From NCBI GenBank assembly GCA_016222825.1, contig JACRQF010000016.1, forward strand, positions 62,001 through 126,000: a stretch of 64,000 nucleotides of DNA, given 5' to 3'. Each line of letters begins with the position of its first letter. The first letter of the stretch is position 1. The notes beneath the pieces were generated by a model. The model was given only the letters and a program-made list of their open reading frames with translations. It was not told the DNA's origin and ran no database searches. Made by a program: the position numbers and the translations under genes. Source of the DNA: Verrucomicrobiota bacterium (GTDB lineage Bacteria > Verrucomicrobiota > Verrucomicrobiia > CAIQCK01). Below, one piece after another: positions 47,012-55,593 of the stretch.

Positions 47012-47998
47012 ATGAACCTGCCTATCACAAACCAGATCGGCGACATTTTCCGTGGCCACCAGACCTTCCTCGTTGCCGGCCACGTCCGGCCCGACGGCGA
47101 CGTGCTCGCCTGCCAGATCGTGCTCGGCTTGACGCTCCAAGCACTCGGCAAAACCGTCGAGGTCTGGAACCCCGACGGCATGAGCCGCAAGTATTCGTTC
47201 CTGCCGCACGCCGACCTCGTGCGCCGGCCGCCGTCGCAGGCGCGCGCGTTCGATGTCGTCATCGCCGTGGACACCGCCACCCAGGACCGCCTCGGCAGCA
47301 TCCGCGACCGGATCGCCTCGCAGAAGGTTCTGGTGAACGTGGATCACCACACCAGCAACGGCCGCTTTGGTGACATCAACTGGATCGAACCGACAGCCGC
47401 CGCTTCCGGTGAGCTTGTCCATCAACTTCTTTGCGACAACCGCTGGCCCATCACGCCGGCCATCGCCGCCAACCTATTCATCGCCATCGCCACCGACACC
47501 GGTTCGTTCCAGTATTCCAACACCACCCCGCAGACGCTGCGCATCGCCGCCGAACTCATCGAAGCCGGAGCGAACGTCGCGGAGCTGTCGCGCCAGTGTT
47601 TCGGCAGCTATCCCCTCGCCCGTGTTCGTCTGCTGCAACTGGCGCTGGCGGGCATGAAGTTCTCCGCCGACAACCGCATCGGCTGGTTGTGGCTGACCAG
47701 GGAGATGTATCGCCAGAGCGGCGCGCTCGCCGAGGACTCCGAGGGATTGATTGACCACGTCCGCGCCATAGACACGGTGCTGGTTGCGGCGGTCTTCGAG
47801 CAGGACGACACAGGCATCGTCCGCGTCAGCCTGCGCTCGAAGTCCGACAGGATCAGCGTGGACAAGATCGCCGGACAGTTTGGCGGCGGCGGCCACGCGG
47901 CGGCTGCGGGCGCGCGCATTCCTGGTGAACCTGCCGGTGTCGAGGCGGCGGTGCTGAAGGCCATCGAGCAGGCGGTGCAAACAGCGCCGCAGGGCTGA
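47012..47998 (+). CDS. nrnA: DHH-family phosphoesterase (NrnA type)
   Basis: The 328-residue enzyme breaks down short oligoribonucleotides and adenosine-3',5'-bisphosphate. It has GHVRPDGDVLACQ (the PDGD motif), DTATQD, the DHH motif VDHHTSNGRFGDINW and, in the DHHA1 domain, FGGGGHAAAAG. It sits between rbfA and truB, as in many nusA-infB runs. Its exact substrate preference is not clear from sequence. Confidence 0.93.
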   Translation: MNLPITNQIGDIFRGHQTFLVAGHVRPDGDVLACQIVLGLTLQALGKTVEVWNPDGMSRKYSFLPHADLVRRPPSQARAFDVVIAVDTATQDRLGSIRDRIASQKVLVNVDHHTSNGRFGDINWIEPTAAASGELVHQLLCDNRWPITPAIAANLFIAIATDTGSFQYSNTTPQTLRIAAELIEAGANVAELSRQCFGSYPLARVRLLQLALAGMKFSADNRIGWLWLTREMYRQSGALAEDSEGLIDHVRAIDTVLVAAVFEQDDTGIVRVSLRSKSDRISVDKIAGQFGGGGHAAAAGARIPGEPAGVEAAVLKAIEQAVQTAPQG

Positions 47999-48064
47999 GC
48001 TTGCAAGGCCGGCGCGCAATTCATACTGTGACACGGTCACAAACCTGATCGGAACAAAACAAGG

Positions 48065-48787
48065 ATGATCGAATTCACTCCCTTTGACGGCGTGCTGCTG
48101 GTGGACAAACCAGCAACGTGGACCTCGCATGACGTGGTGGCCAAGGTGCGCGCGCACTTCGGTTTCAAAAAAGTCGGCCACTGCGGCACGCTCGACCCGA
48201 TGGCGACGGGCCTGCTGGTGCTCGTGCTCGGCCGCGCCACGCGGTTGAGCGAAAAGCTCACCAGCGACGACAAAGCTTACGAGGGCACGATCCAACTCGG
48301 CGTCACGACCAACACCGAAGACGCTGACGGTGCGCCGCTCGAAACCAAGCCGGTGCCTCCGCTCACCGAGGCCGACATCCAAGCTGTTCTCCAAAAGTTC
48401 AGGGGTGACATCTATCAGACCCCGCCGATGGTCAGCGCCATCAAGCACCAAGGCCGCCCACTCTACAAGCTGGCGCGCAAAGGCGTCGAGGTCGTGCGCG
48501 AGCCGCGGCTGGTGCACATCTACGATCTGCGGTTGCTGGCCGTGGATTTGCCGCGCCTGAAGTTCCAGATGGCCTGCTCCAAGGGCACCTACGTCCGCAC
48601 GCTGGCTGCGGACATCGGCCGTGAACTGGGTTGCGGCGCGCATCTCTCGGAGTTACGCCGGACCGCGGCGGGCAACTTCAAACTGGAACAGGCGCACACG
48701 CTCGAACAAATCCTGGCGCGACCGCGAGCGGAGTTGCCGCAATGGATCCTGCCGATCCTGGACGTGGCGCGCCTGATGAAACCGTAG
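48065..48787 (+). CDS. truB: tRNA pseudouridine-55 synthase TruB
   Basis: This 240-residue enzyme makes pseudouridine 55 in the T loop of tRNAs. The catalytic Asp lies in GHCGTLDPMATGLLVL. It starts with FDGVLLVDKPATWTSHDVV and has the KGTYVRTLAADIGRELG stretch. The length is that of short TruB forms. It is 8 bases upstream of ribF, a common pair. Confidence 0.97.
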   Translation: MIEFTPFDGVLLVDKPATWTSHDVVAKVRAHFGFKKVGHCGTLDPMATGLLVLVLGRATRLSEKLTSDDKAYEGTIQLGVTTNTEDADGAPLETKPVPPLTEADIQAVLQKFRGDIYQTPPMVSAIKHQGRPLYKLARKGVEVVREPRLVHIYDLRLLAVDLPRLKFQMACSKGTYVRTLAADIGRELGCGAHLSELRRTAAGNFKLEQAHTLEQILARPRAELPQWILPILDVARLMKP

Positions 48788-48795
48788 TCACCGCG

Positions 48796-49722
48796 ATGGA
48801 AGTCGTCCGCGATTTTGATGGCCTGCAACATCTGGGCAAGCGGTTCTCCCTCGCCATCGGAGTCTTCGACGGCGTCCACCGCGGCCATCAGTCGGTCATC
48901 CAAGCCGCGATGGAAGACGCGCGCGCGTGCGGTGGCCAGGCCGCGGTCATGACGTTCGACCCCCACCCCATGCGGGTGCTCGCGCCCGACCGCGCGCCGC
49001 TCCTGCTGACCTCCACGCCGCACAAGCTGGAACTGATTGAGAAGCTCGGCGTCACCGTCTGCCTTCTGATCGAGTTCAACCGCAGCTTCGCGGACACGAC
49101 GGCGGAGGCGTTCGTCGAAATGGTCGCCACGCGCACGCCGGACCTCCAAACCATCTGCGTCGGCTCGCGCTTCCATTTCGGCCACGACCGCAAAGGCAAC
49201 GCCGCGCTGTTGCGCTCGATGAGCGCCCGCCACGGTTTCCGCCTGCACGAACTGCCGTCGCTGACGCTCGAAGGCGAAACCATCTCCAGCACCTCCGTGC
49301 GAAAACTGGTGACCGTCGGCGATCTGGAGAAAGCCGCCCGGATGCTCGGCCGCCCCTTTTCCATCCTCGGCACCGTCGTGCCCGGCGACGCGCTCGGGCG
49401 CACACTCGGCTATCCGACCGCCAACCTCAACCGCCACAACGAGGTCGCGCCACCTAACGGCGTTTATGCGGTGCGCGCACGCATCGGCGACGGGTTGCGG
49501 CCGGGCCTCGTCAACATCGGCCTCCGCCCCACCGTGAAAAGCGGCGAGATGACCCCGTTAACGGAACTGCACGTGCTGGATTTCTCCGGCGACCTCTACG
49601 GCGCCGACATCGAGGTCTTTTTCATCGCCCGTCTGCGCGACGAGAAGAAGTTCGCCTCCCTCGACGACCTCCGCGCCCAAATCCAACGCGACGAGCACGC
49701 CGCCCGCCGCCTCCTCGCGTGA
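48796..49722 (+). CDS. ribF: Bifunctional riboflavin kinase/FAD synthetase
   Basis: The 308-residue protein makes FMN and then FAD. The N-terminal FAD synthetase nucleotidyltransferase has GVFDGVHRGHQSV and the ISSTSVR motif; the C-terminal flavokinase has GRTLGYPTANLN and PPNGVYAV. ATG 48796 gives the usual start. Its stop overlaps the GTG of hemW (GTGA), which implies coupling. Confidence 0.96.
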   Translation: MEVVRDFDGLQHLGKRFSLAIGVFDGVHRGHQSVIQAAMEDARACGGQAAVMTFDPHPMRVLAPDRAPLLLTSTPHKLELIEKLGVTVCLLIEFNRSFADTTAEAFVEMVATRTPDLQTICVGSRFHFGHDRKGNAALLRSMSARHGFRLHELPSLTLEGETISSTSVRKLVTVGDLEKAARMLGRPFSILGTVVPGDALGRTLGYPTANLNRHNEVAPPNGVYAVRARIGDGLRPGLVNIGLRPTVKSGEMTPLTELHVLDFSGDLYGADIEVFFIARLRDEKKFASLDDLRAQIQRDEHAARRLLA

Positions 49723-50945
49723 AGTCCCAAGGCAGCAACGTCCGCCATCTCTACGTCCACATCCCGTTCTGTGCGGTGAAGTGTGACTACTGTGCGTTTT
49801 ACTCGGAGCCGGCGCAGGAAACACGCGTCGAACGGTTGCTCGCCGCGCTCGAACGCGAGATCGAGAAGGTGGCGGCTCGGCTGAAACCGGAGACGATCTT
49901 CTTCGGCGGCGGCACGCCAAGCATCCTGACGGAGCGCCAGTTCGAGCGGCTGCTCTCGCACCTGCGCGGCTGCATCCCGATTCTCGGTTCACGAATCACG
50001 AACCACGAATCACGAGTTACGAGTCCCGATTTCGAATGGACCATCGAGATGAACCCCGCCACCGTCTCGCTGGAGAAGGCGCGGCTGCTGCGGGCGTTCG
50101 GCGTGAACCGCGCTTCGCTGGGCGTGCAGTCGTTCGATGACGAGTTGCTGCGGCGGCTCGGCCGTGTTCACACGGCGGCAATGGCGCTGGAGAGCATCGC
50201 GACGCTGCGCGAGGCGGGCTTCGTCAATCTCAACCTCGATTTCATCTTCGCCATCCCAGGCCAGACACCGACGCAGTGGGAGCCTACGCTGCGGCGCGCC
50301 ATCGCCTTGGAGCCGCAGCACCTCTCCACCTACGAGTTGACCTACGAGGACGACACGCCGCTGTTCCGCCGGCTCCAAGCTCGCGGCGTCGCGCGGCTCG
50401 ACGAGGCGACGGCGACCGCGATGTATGAGCGGATGCTGGAGCTGACGGCGGAAGCCGGTTTCCGCCAATACGAAATTTCCAACATCGCCCGGCCCGGCCG
50501 CGAGTGCCGCCACAACCTGAACGCCTGGCGCGGCGGCGACTACATCGGCGTCGGGCCGAGCGCGTGCGGATACGTGGACGGCTGGCGTTACCGGAACGTG
50601 GCGGACATTGACGCCTACATCGCGCGCATCGAGCGCGGTGAATCGCCCGCCGAGCACGCCGAAAAGCTGTCGCCGCGGGCGCGTGCGGGCGAACTGGCGG
50701 CGTTTGCGCTGCGGATGAACGAAGGCGTCGCTGCGGCGGCGTTTGAGCGGCAGACGGGTTTTCGACTGGAGCAGCTCTGGCCAGACGCGCTGCCTGAGCT
50801 TGCCGGCCAGAAGCTGGTCGAGTGGGACGGCGAGCGGCTGCGACTGACGCCACGCGGCCGGCTGCTGGCGGACACGGTGGCGGAGGCATTCATCATCGTT
50901 GACAAGGCTGAGACATCTTCTCATCATCCCGCCTATGCTGATTGA
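49719..50945 (+). CDS. hemW: HemW-like radical SAM heme chaperone
   Basis: The 408-residue radical SAM protein (GTG start) has the CX3CX2C cluster motif in IPFCAVKCDYCAFY, FFGGGTPS and a C-terminal HemN-type domain. It is related to oxygen-independent coproporphyrinogen oxidase, but the single-Cys layout fits HemW, a heme-handling protein. Residues about 91-102 (SRITNHESRVTS) come from a 7-base-period DNA repeat placed in frame. The C-terminus overlaps aroE by 11 bases. Confidence 0.93.
   Translation: MKSQGSNVRHLYVHIPFCAVKCDYCAFYSEPAQETRVERLLAALEREIEKVAARLKPETIFFGGGTPSILTERQFERLLSHLRGCIPILGSRITNHESRVTSPDFEWTIEMNPATVSLEKARLLRAFGVNRASLGVQSFDDELLRRLGRVHTAAMALESIATLREAGFVNLNLDFIFAIPGQTPTQWEPTLRRAIALEPQHLSTYELTYEDDTPLFRRLQARGVARLDEATATAMYERMLELTAEAGFRQYEISNIARPGRECRHNLNAWRGGDYIGVGPSACGYVDGWRYRNVADIDAYIARIERGESPAEHAEKLSPRARAGELAAFALRMNEGVAAAAFERQTGFRLEQLWPDALPELAGQKLVEWDGERLRLTPRGRLLADTVAEAFIIVDKAETSSHHPAYAD
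49985..50027. repeat. In-frame 7-base-period repeat inside hemW
   Basis: From 49991 the unit ACGAATC recurs with small changes (ACGAATC, ACGAACC, ACGAATC, ACGAGTT, ACGAGTC). The reading frame stays open through it, adding about 12 residues just before the strand IEMNPATV. The same type of element lies between genes at 36066 and 46570. Confidence 0.8.
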
Positions 50946-51798
50946 CGGCTCTACCCGCATCGTGGGCGTGTTCGGACACCCCATCGAGCACACCGCGTCA
51001 CCGGCGATGCACAACGCCGCGTTCGACCACCTCGGCTTGAACTGGCGTTACCTCGCCTTTGACGTGCATCCCGACAACCTCCGCGGCGCGCTGCACGGCA
51101 TCCGCGACCTCCATTTCACCGGCGTCAACCTGACCGTGCCGCACAAGCTGCTCGCGGTCAAAATGGTGGACTCGATGGACAAGGAGGCGCAACTGCTCGG
51201 CGCGGTGAACACCGTGGTCGTGGACAACCACGAGTTGATGGGATTCAACACCGACGGCTACGGCTTCAAGCGCGCGGTGCGGGAGGAGTTTGGAATGGAA
51301 CTGCGCGGGCGGCGCGTCCTCATCCTCGGCGCGGGCGGCGCGGGGCGGGCGCTGGCGGTGCAGTGCGCGGTGGAAGGCGCGGCGGCGATTTTCATCGTCA
51401 ACCGCACCCACTCCAAGGCCGCCAGTGTCGTGGCGGAAATCCGCAAACTCGCGCCGCGCACGTTCGCCGTGGCGATGCCGATGGAACTGAAGCACATCAG
51501 CAAGCATCTGGACGAAGTGGACCTCGTCGTCAACGCCACCTCGCTCGGCTTGCGCCCCAGCGACACGCCGCCGCTGGCGAAGTTTCCGCGCAAGTGCAAC
51601 TGGCTGCGCGTCTATGACACGATCTACCGGCCCTCGGAGACGCGGTTCCTTGCCGCCGCGCGCAAAGCCGGCGCGCAGACCGCCAACGGCCTGAGCATGT
51701 TGCTGCACCAAGGCGCGCGCGCCTTCGAAATATGGACCGGCCGCCGCGCGCCCGTGGCCGTGATGCGCCGCGCGCTGCACAAGGCGGTTTATGGTTGA
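50935..51798 (+). CDS. aroE: Shikimate dehydrogenase
   Basis: The 287-residue NADP enzyme reduces 3-dehydroshikimate in aromatic amino acid synthesis. It has the substrate loop HTASPAMHNAAF, the catalytic Lys in NLTVPHKLLAV, the Asp in GFNTDGYGF and the NADP-binding GAGGAGRALAV. ATG 50935 is inside the end of hemW, and the stop overlaps pilD by 8 bases. Confidence 0.96.
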   Translation: MLIDGSTRIVGVFGHPIEHTASPAMHNAAFDHLGLNWRYLAFDVHPDNLRGALHGIRDLHFTGVNLTVPHKLLAVKMVDSMDKEAQLLGAVNTVVVDNHELMGFNTDGYGFKRAVREEFGMELRGRRVLILGAGGAGRALAVQCAVEGAAAIFIVNRTHSKAASVVAEIRKLAPRTFAVAMPMELKHISKHLDEVDLVVNATSLGLRPSDTPPLAKFPRKCNWLRVYDTIYRPSETRFLAAARKAGAQTANGLSMLLHQGARAFEIWTGRRAPVAVMRRALHKAVYG

Positions 51799-52909
51799 AC
51801 TTCCCGCCGCGACTGCCTCGGAGAGCGCGTTTGTGTTCTGGTCGGCCGTGGTTTTCGTCCTCGGCGCCGTCGTGGGGAGTTTCCTGAACGTCTGCATCCA
51901 CCGGATGCCGCGCGATCTCAGCATCGTCCGGCCCGGCTCCCATTGCACGCAATGCGGCAAGCCGCTGCGCTGGTATCACAACATTCCCCTGCTGAGCTGG
52001 CTGGCGCTGCGGGGGCGCTGCGCGTTCTGCGGCGCGGCGATCTCACCGGTCTATTTCATCGTCGAGCTTCTCAACGCCGGCCTCTGGCTCGCGCTCTGGC
52101 TGAAGTTTGGCTTGTCGCCTGAACTGGCCGCCTACTGCCTGCTGGTTTCGCTTTTTTTGGTGGGGATGTTCGTGGACTTGGAGCATTACATCCTGCCCGA
52201 CGAGGTCACGATTGGCGGCACGGTTGCCGGCGTGATCTTCTGCACCGTGTTCCCGCAGTTGCAGGCTATGCCCAACTGGATGGACGGGTTGTTCCAGTCG
52301 GTCGTCGGACTCGCGGCGGGTGGCGGCCTGCTCTACATCGTTCGCTGGTTCGGCAACCTGATGTTTGGCCGCAAAGTCCACTCGTTTGAGAAAGGCGTTT
52401 CGCTGGTGCTCGACAAGACGCGGTTGCGGCTCGACGACGGCGAAGAGAAGCCGGAGGAGGAAGCTGTCAAGGATGTGCTGACCTCCAAGCGAGATCGGAT
52501 TCAGTTTCAAGCCACCAGCGGTCGCGTCGGCGAACAAAACCTCGCTGGATTAACCGTGCGGATTTCCTCGACCAAACTGACAGTTGGCGGACAAAGCTGG
52601 CCGGTTGGCGACGCGCCTCGGCTCGAAGCCGTCGCCCACGAGATCGAACTGCCGCGCGACGCGATGGGGCTGGGCGACGTGAAGTTGATGATGGCCATTG
52701 GGGCGTTTTTCGGGTGGGCGTCGGTGTTGTTCACGCTGGTGTTGTCCAGCGTCCTCGGTTCGGTTGTCGGCGTGCTGCTGATCGCCCTTCGCGCGCACCA
52801 GTGGGGCCGGCCGATTCCCTATGGGCCTTACATCGTGGCGGCGTCGTTCGTCTGGATTTTCTTCGGCCCGGACCTGACGCAGTGGGGTTTGAATGTTCCG
52901 CTCCGCTGA
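51791..52909 (+). CDS. pilD: Type IV prepilin peptidase (A24) with an extra cytoplasmic domain
   Basis: The 372-residue membrane protease cleaves and may N-methylate type IV prepilins and pseudopilins. It has two zinc CXXC pairs (CTQCGKPL, CAFCGAAI) and the two catalytic Asp residues, in GMFVDLEHYILPDEVT and GLGDVKLM. About 90 residues between helix IV and the second Asp (near residues 200-290) are extra compared with typical PilD. A pseudopilin gene lies 1.8 kb away. Confidence 0.93.
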   Translation: MVELPAATASESAFVFWSAVVFVLGAVVGSFLNVCIHRMPRDLSIVRPGSHCTQCGKPLRWYHNIPLLSWLALRGRCAFCGAAISPVYFIVELLNAGLWLALWLKFGLSPELAAYCLLVSLFLVGMFVDLEHYILPDEVTIGGTVAGVIFCTVFPQLQAMPNWMDGLFQSVVGLAAGGGLLYIVRWFGNLMFGRKVHSFEKGVSLVLDKTRLRLDDGEEKPEEEAVKDVLTSKRDRIQFQATSGRVGEQNLAGLTVRISSTKLTVGGQSWPVGDAPRLEAVAHEIELPRDAMGLGDVKLMMAIGAFFGWASVLFTLVLSSVLGSVVGVLLIALRAHQWGRPIPYGPYIVAASFVWIFFGPDLTQWGLNVPLR

Positions 52910-52920
52910 GACGGCAACAG

Positions 52921-54693
52921 CTACCGTTCTTGCTGCTTGCTGAAGTTCTTCTCCACAAAACGGACCAGTTCGCTGTTCGCGTCAAGCCGCTTCGCTTCTT
53001 CGAACGCGCGCCGCGCCGCCTCCGGTTCCTTCAAGCTCAACCGCACCAACGCGAGCTTGGCGAAGTTCTTCGCATCACGCGGATAGAGTTCCGTGGATCG
53101 CGCGAGCAGTCGCGCGGCCTCCACATAATCGCCTTTCATCGCCAGCAACGATCCCAGTTCGCCGTTCAGGTCGGCATAGTCTGGCATCAGCCGGTGCCCG
53201 CTGCGGAACGCCATCACCGCCGCGTCCAGCTTGTTCAGCTTGAACGCCGCCAGCCCCGCGCGACGCCACGCCTCCACGCGAGCCGGATCCATCTCGACAA
53301 CGCGCTGGAAGCAATGGAACGCCTGCCGCTCGTCGCCGGCCGCCAACGCGACCGATCCCTGACGAAACAGCCAGTTTGCATACGCCGGTTTTGCCACGCC
53401 GAAGGCCAGCACCAGCGCCGCCACGAGTGCGGCCGCCAACCTCGCAACCGGGTGCAGCGGAATCGTCTTCTCCGCCGCATCGTCGTTCTTTGTGGCAGCG
53501 GCGAGCCAACCGATCATCAGCCAGAACAGCGATTCGTTCGGCGGCATGAAGAGGTTGATGTCCACAAGGTTTTGCGCGAGCAGCACGGCCCATCCCATCG
53601 TCACGCCGACCGCAAGCACGCGAAGCTGCCCGTCGCGCTCATTCCGCGCCGCTTTGCGCGCCATGCAGGCCGCGACCGCCAAAAGCGCGAGGAACGCCGC
53701 CACGCCGAATGCGCCTGTCTCGACCGCGATCTCCAGGAACTCGTTGTGCGCGTGATCGGTCACCAACGCGCTCTTCGGCCGGTCGAAATACTCCGGCGGA
53801 CGGTGCGCGGGATAGACTTGGATGAACGTCCCCGGCCCGTGGCCAATGATGGGCGCGTCGGCTATGGCGCGCGCCGAACCGAGCCAGATCATCGGCCGCA
53901 CGTCGTCGCTCCAGAAGCGTTTCGCCGCGGTCTGCGCCGATGGCAACAACACCACTCCGGCGGCCACCACAGCCATCGCGCCTGCCATCAGCCACCGTTT
54001 CTTCCCAATCAACCGCGCAAGCAATCCGCCGAACGCCACAACAACCAGCGCCATCACCGCGCCGCGTGAGTCCGAAACCGCCACTGCCGCGAGCAGCACC
54101 ATCGTATAGGCCGCCGCCAGCATCCACTGCCGGCCAAACGCCACCGTGCAGGCGATGCCGATGGGCAGCGACATGGCGAGAAAGCACGCGGCGAAGTTCC
54201 GGTTGCCGGCGAGGCCGACCGGTTCGACCCGCCACACGGTCTGCAACAACATGACAGCGGCTCCGACTGTGGCGACCAGCGTCCAGACGATGGCGATTTG
54301 TTTCAGCCGTCGCGCGTCCAGGCACTGCGCCGCCGCCAGACAGAGGAATGCGCCGCAACCCGAACGGAACACAAACTCAAACTGTCCCGCCTCACGCCCC
54401 GAGAGCAGCGCGGAAAGGGTTTGCGAAGCCAGGACTGCCAGCAGCGCCCCCGCCAGCCATTGGACGTCGCCGGAGAAGCCCAACCTTTCAGATCGCTGCA
54501 ACGCAACGCCGAGCAGCAACGCCGCCGCAGCCAGCGCGGTCCAAGGGAAGTGGAAATCGAAACGATGCGAGGCGCACTCGCGGGGGAGTATCGCCAGCGG
54601 ATAGCTCAGCAACGGCAAAACGACCGCGAGCGCAATAAAAACAACCGGAATAAACCCCAGCCGCAAACCGCGGGAGTCAGCGTCTTGGCTCAC
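52921..54693 (-). CDS. O-antigen ligase-like membrane protein with C-terminal TPRs
   Basis: This 590-residue protein has about ten membrane helices and a large loop with HGPGTFIQVYP and HAHNEFLEIAVETG, marks of the Wzy/O-antigen ligase (Wzx-C) family. Three or so TPR units form the last 150 residues (RQGSVALAAGDERQAFHCF; FAKLALVRLSLKEPEAARRAF). It may join glycans to a lipid or protein carrier at the periplasmic face; the acceptor is unknown. It ends 11 bases from pilD, tail to tail. Confidence 0.88.
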   Translation of the reverse strand: MSQDADSRGLRLGFIPVVFIALAVVLPLLSYPLAILPRECASHRFDFHFPWTALAAAALLLGVALQRSERLGFSGDVQWLAGALLAVLASQTLSALLSGREAGQFEFVFRSGCGAFLCLAAAQCLDARRLKQIAIVWTLVATVGAAVMLLQTVWRVEPVGLAGNRNFAACFLAMSLPIGIACTVAFGRQWMLAAAYTMVLLAAVAVSDSRGAVMALVVVAFGGLLARLIGKKRWLMAGAMAVVAAGVVLLPSAQTAAKRFWSDDVRPMIWLGSARAIADAPIIGHGPGTFIQVYPAHRPPEYFDRPKSALVTDHAHNEFLEIAVETGAFGVAAFLALLAVAACMARKAARNERDGQLRVLAVGVTMGWAVLLAQNLVDINLFMPPNESLFWLMIGWLAAATKNDDAAEKTIPLHPVARLAAALVAALVLAFGVAKPAYANWLFRQGSVALAAGDERQAFHCFQRVVEMDPARVEAWRRAGLAAFKLNKLDAAVMAFRSGHRLMPDYADLNGELGSLLAMKGDYVEAARLLARSTELYPRDAKNFAKLALVRLSLKEPEAARRAFEEAKRLDANSELVRFVEKNFSKQQER

Positions 54694-54729
54694 GCGAGGT
54701 TGCGCCGGCGGCAGAACGCGCGGCGATCA

Positions 54730-55413
54730 CTACTCGCCGGCGACGGGCGCGGCGTTGGCGGGATCCACCACCCTGCCTTTTTCCACCGCCTTCATAGCCG
54801 GATAGCGCTTGGTGTTCCACTGGCCGTCTGAAGTCGCTTGTTTGAAATCAACGTGGCCATCGCGATAGACGACATTGGCGCCTTCGGTGCCGTGATTGCT
54901 GCCAAGACCGGAGTTTGCCCACTTCTGGCTGGTAACGCCCGTGCTGGCGAGTTGGTCGCAGGCCAGCGGGGAATCCGCCGTGTTCGGCGCGCCCAAGCCG
55001 AACGCGTAGGCATAGCAGTTTTCCCCGGCCTTCAACGAATCAGTGCGCGTCATGCCCGTCGGATTCTGGTCAATCTTGTTGTCGGCCTTGTATTGCCGGG
55101 GCTGCGCGCCACGGCAGATGAAAATGGTCTCGGTCGTGCACCAGCGGGGAAACAGCAGGCCGAAGTGCTTGTTGGCGCTGTCGCCGGTGGTGCCCGTGAA
55201 AGGATAGGTGTTCTCGTTGTCGTTGAAATAGGCCTCCAGCGCGATCTGGATCTGCTTGAGATTCTGCCCGCAGGTCATGCGCGCAGTCCGTCTCATGGCC
55301 GAGGTCATCGCCGGAAATACCATGGCCGCCAGAATCCCGATGATGGTGATCACGACGAGCAGTTCAACCAGTGTGAACCCTCGTGACGAACGACGCTGTG
55401 TAATCTGTCGCAT
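54730..55413 (-). CDS. Prepilin-type (H-X-DG) pseudopilin
   Basis: ATG 55413 gives a class III signal RRSSRGFTLVELLVVITII with cleavage before Phe. The 227-residue protein is a pseudopilin-like secreted or surface protein of the type widespread in Planctomycetes and Verrucomicrobia. Near the end HGTEGANVVYRDGHV has His then ten residues then DG, one more than the standard H-X9-DG spacing. It is cleaved presumably by the nearby pilD product. A promoter is visible upstream. Confidence 0.9.
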   Translation of the reverse strand: MRQITQRRSSRGFTLVELLVVITIIGILAAMVFPAMTSAMRRTARMTCGQNLKQIQIALEAYFNDNENTYPFTGTTGDSANKHFGLLFPRWCTTETIFICRGAQPRQYKADNKIDQNPTGMTRTDSLKAGENCYAYAFGLGAPNTADSPLACDQLASTGVTSQKWANSGLGSNHGTEGANVVYRDGHVDFKQATSDGQWNTKRYPAMKAVEKGRVVDPANAAPVAGE

Positions 55414-55468
55414 ATGAAATCTCTTTCTCGCACCCGCTGGCAACCAAAGCCCGGCGGAACTTGAACGC

Positions 55469-55497
55469 ACTTTAGTAAAGCGTCGCCATAATGACAA
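55469..55497 (-). promoter_or_regulatory. Possible sigma-70 promoter of the pseudopilin gene
   Basis: On the minus strand TTGTCA (55492-55497) is followed after 17 bases by TAAAGT (55469-55474), about 55 bases before the start codon. Found by eye; moderately good match. Confidence 0.45.
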
Positions 55498-55593
55498 CAT
55501 CGAAATGCGACAGATGGAAATGCGCTTCGCGGGTTGCCAGCCGGGCGCGAAGCTGGCAGAGTGGGTTCCAGAAACACAACCGGAACGATTACC

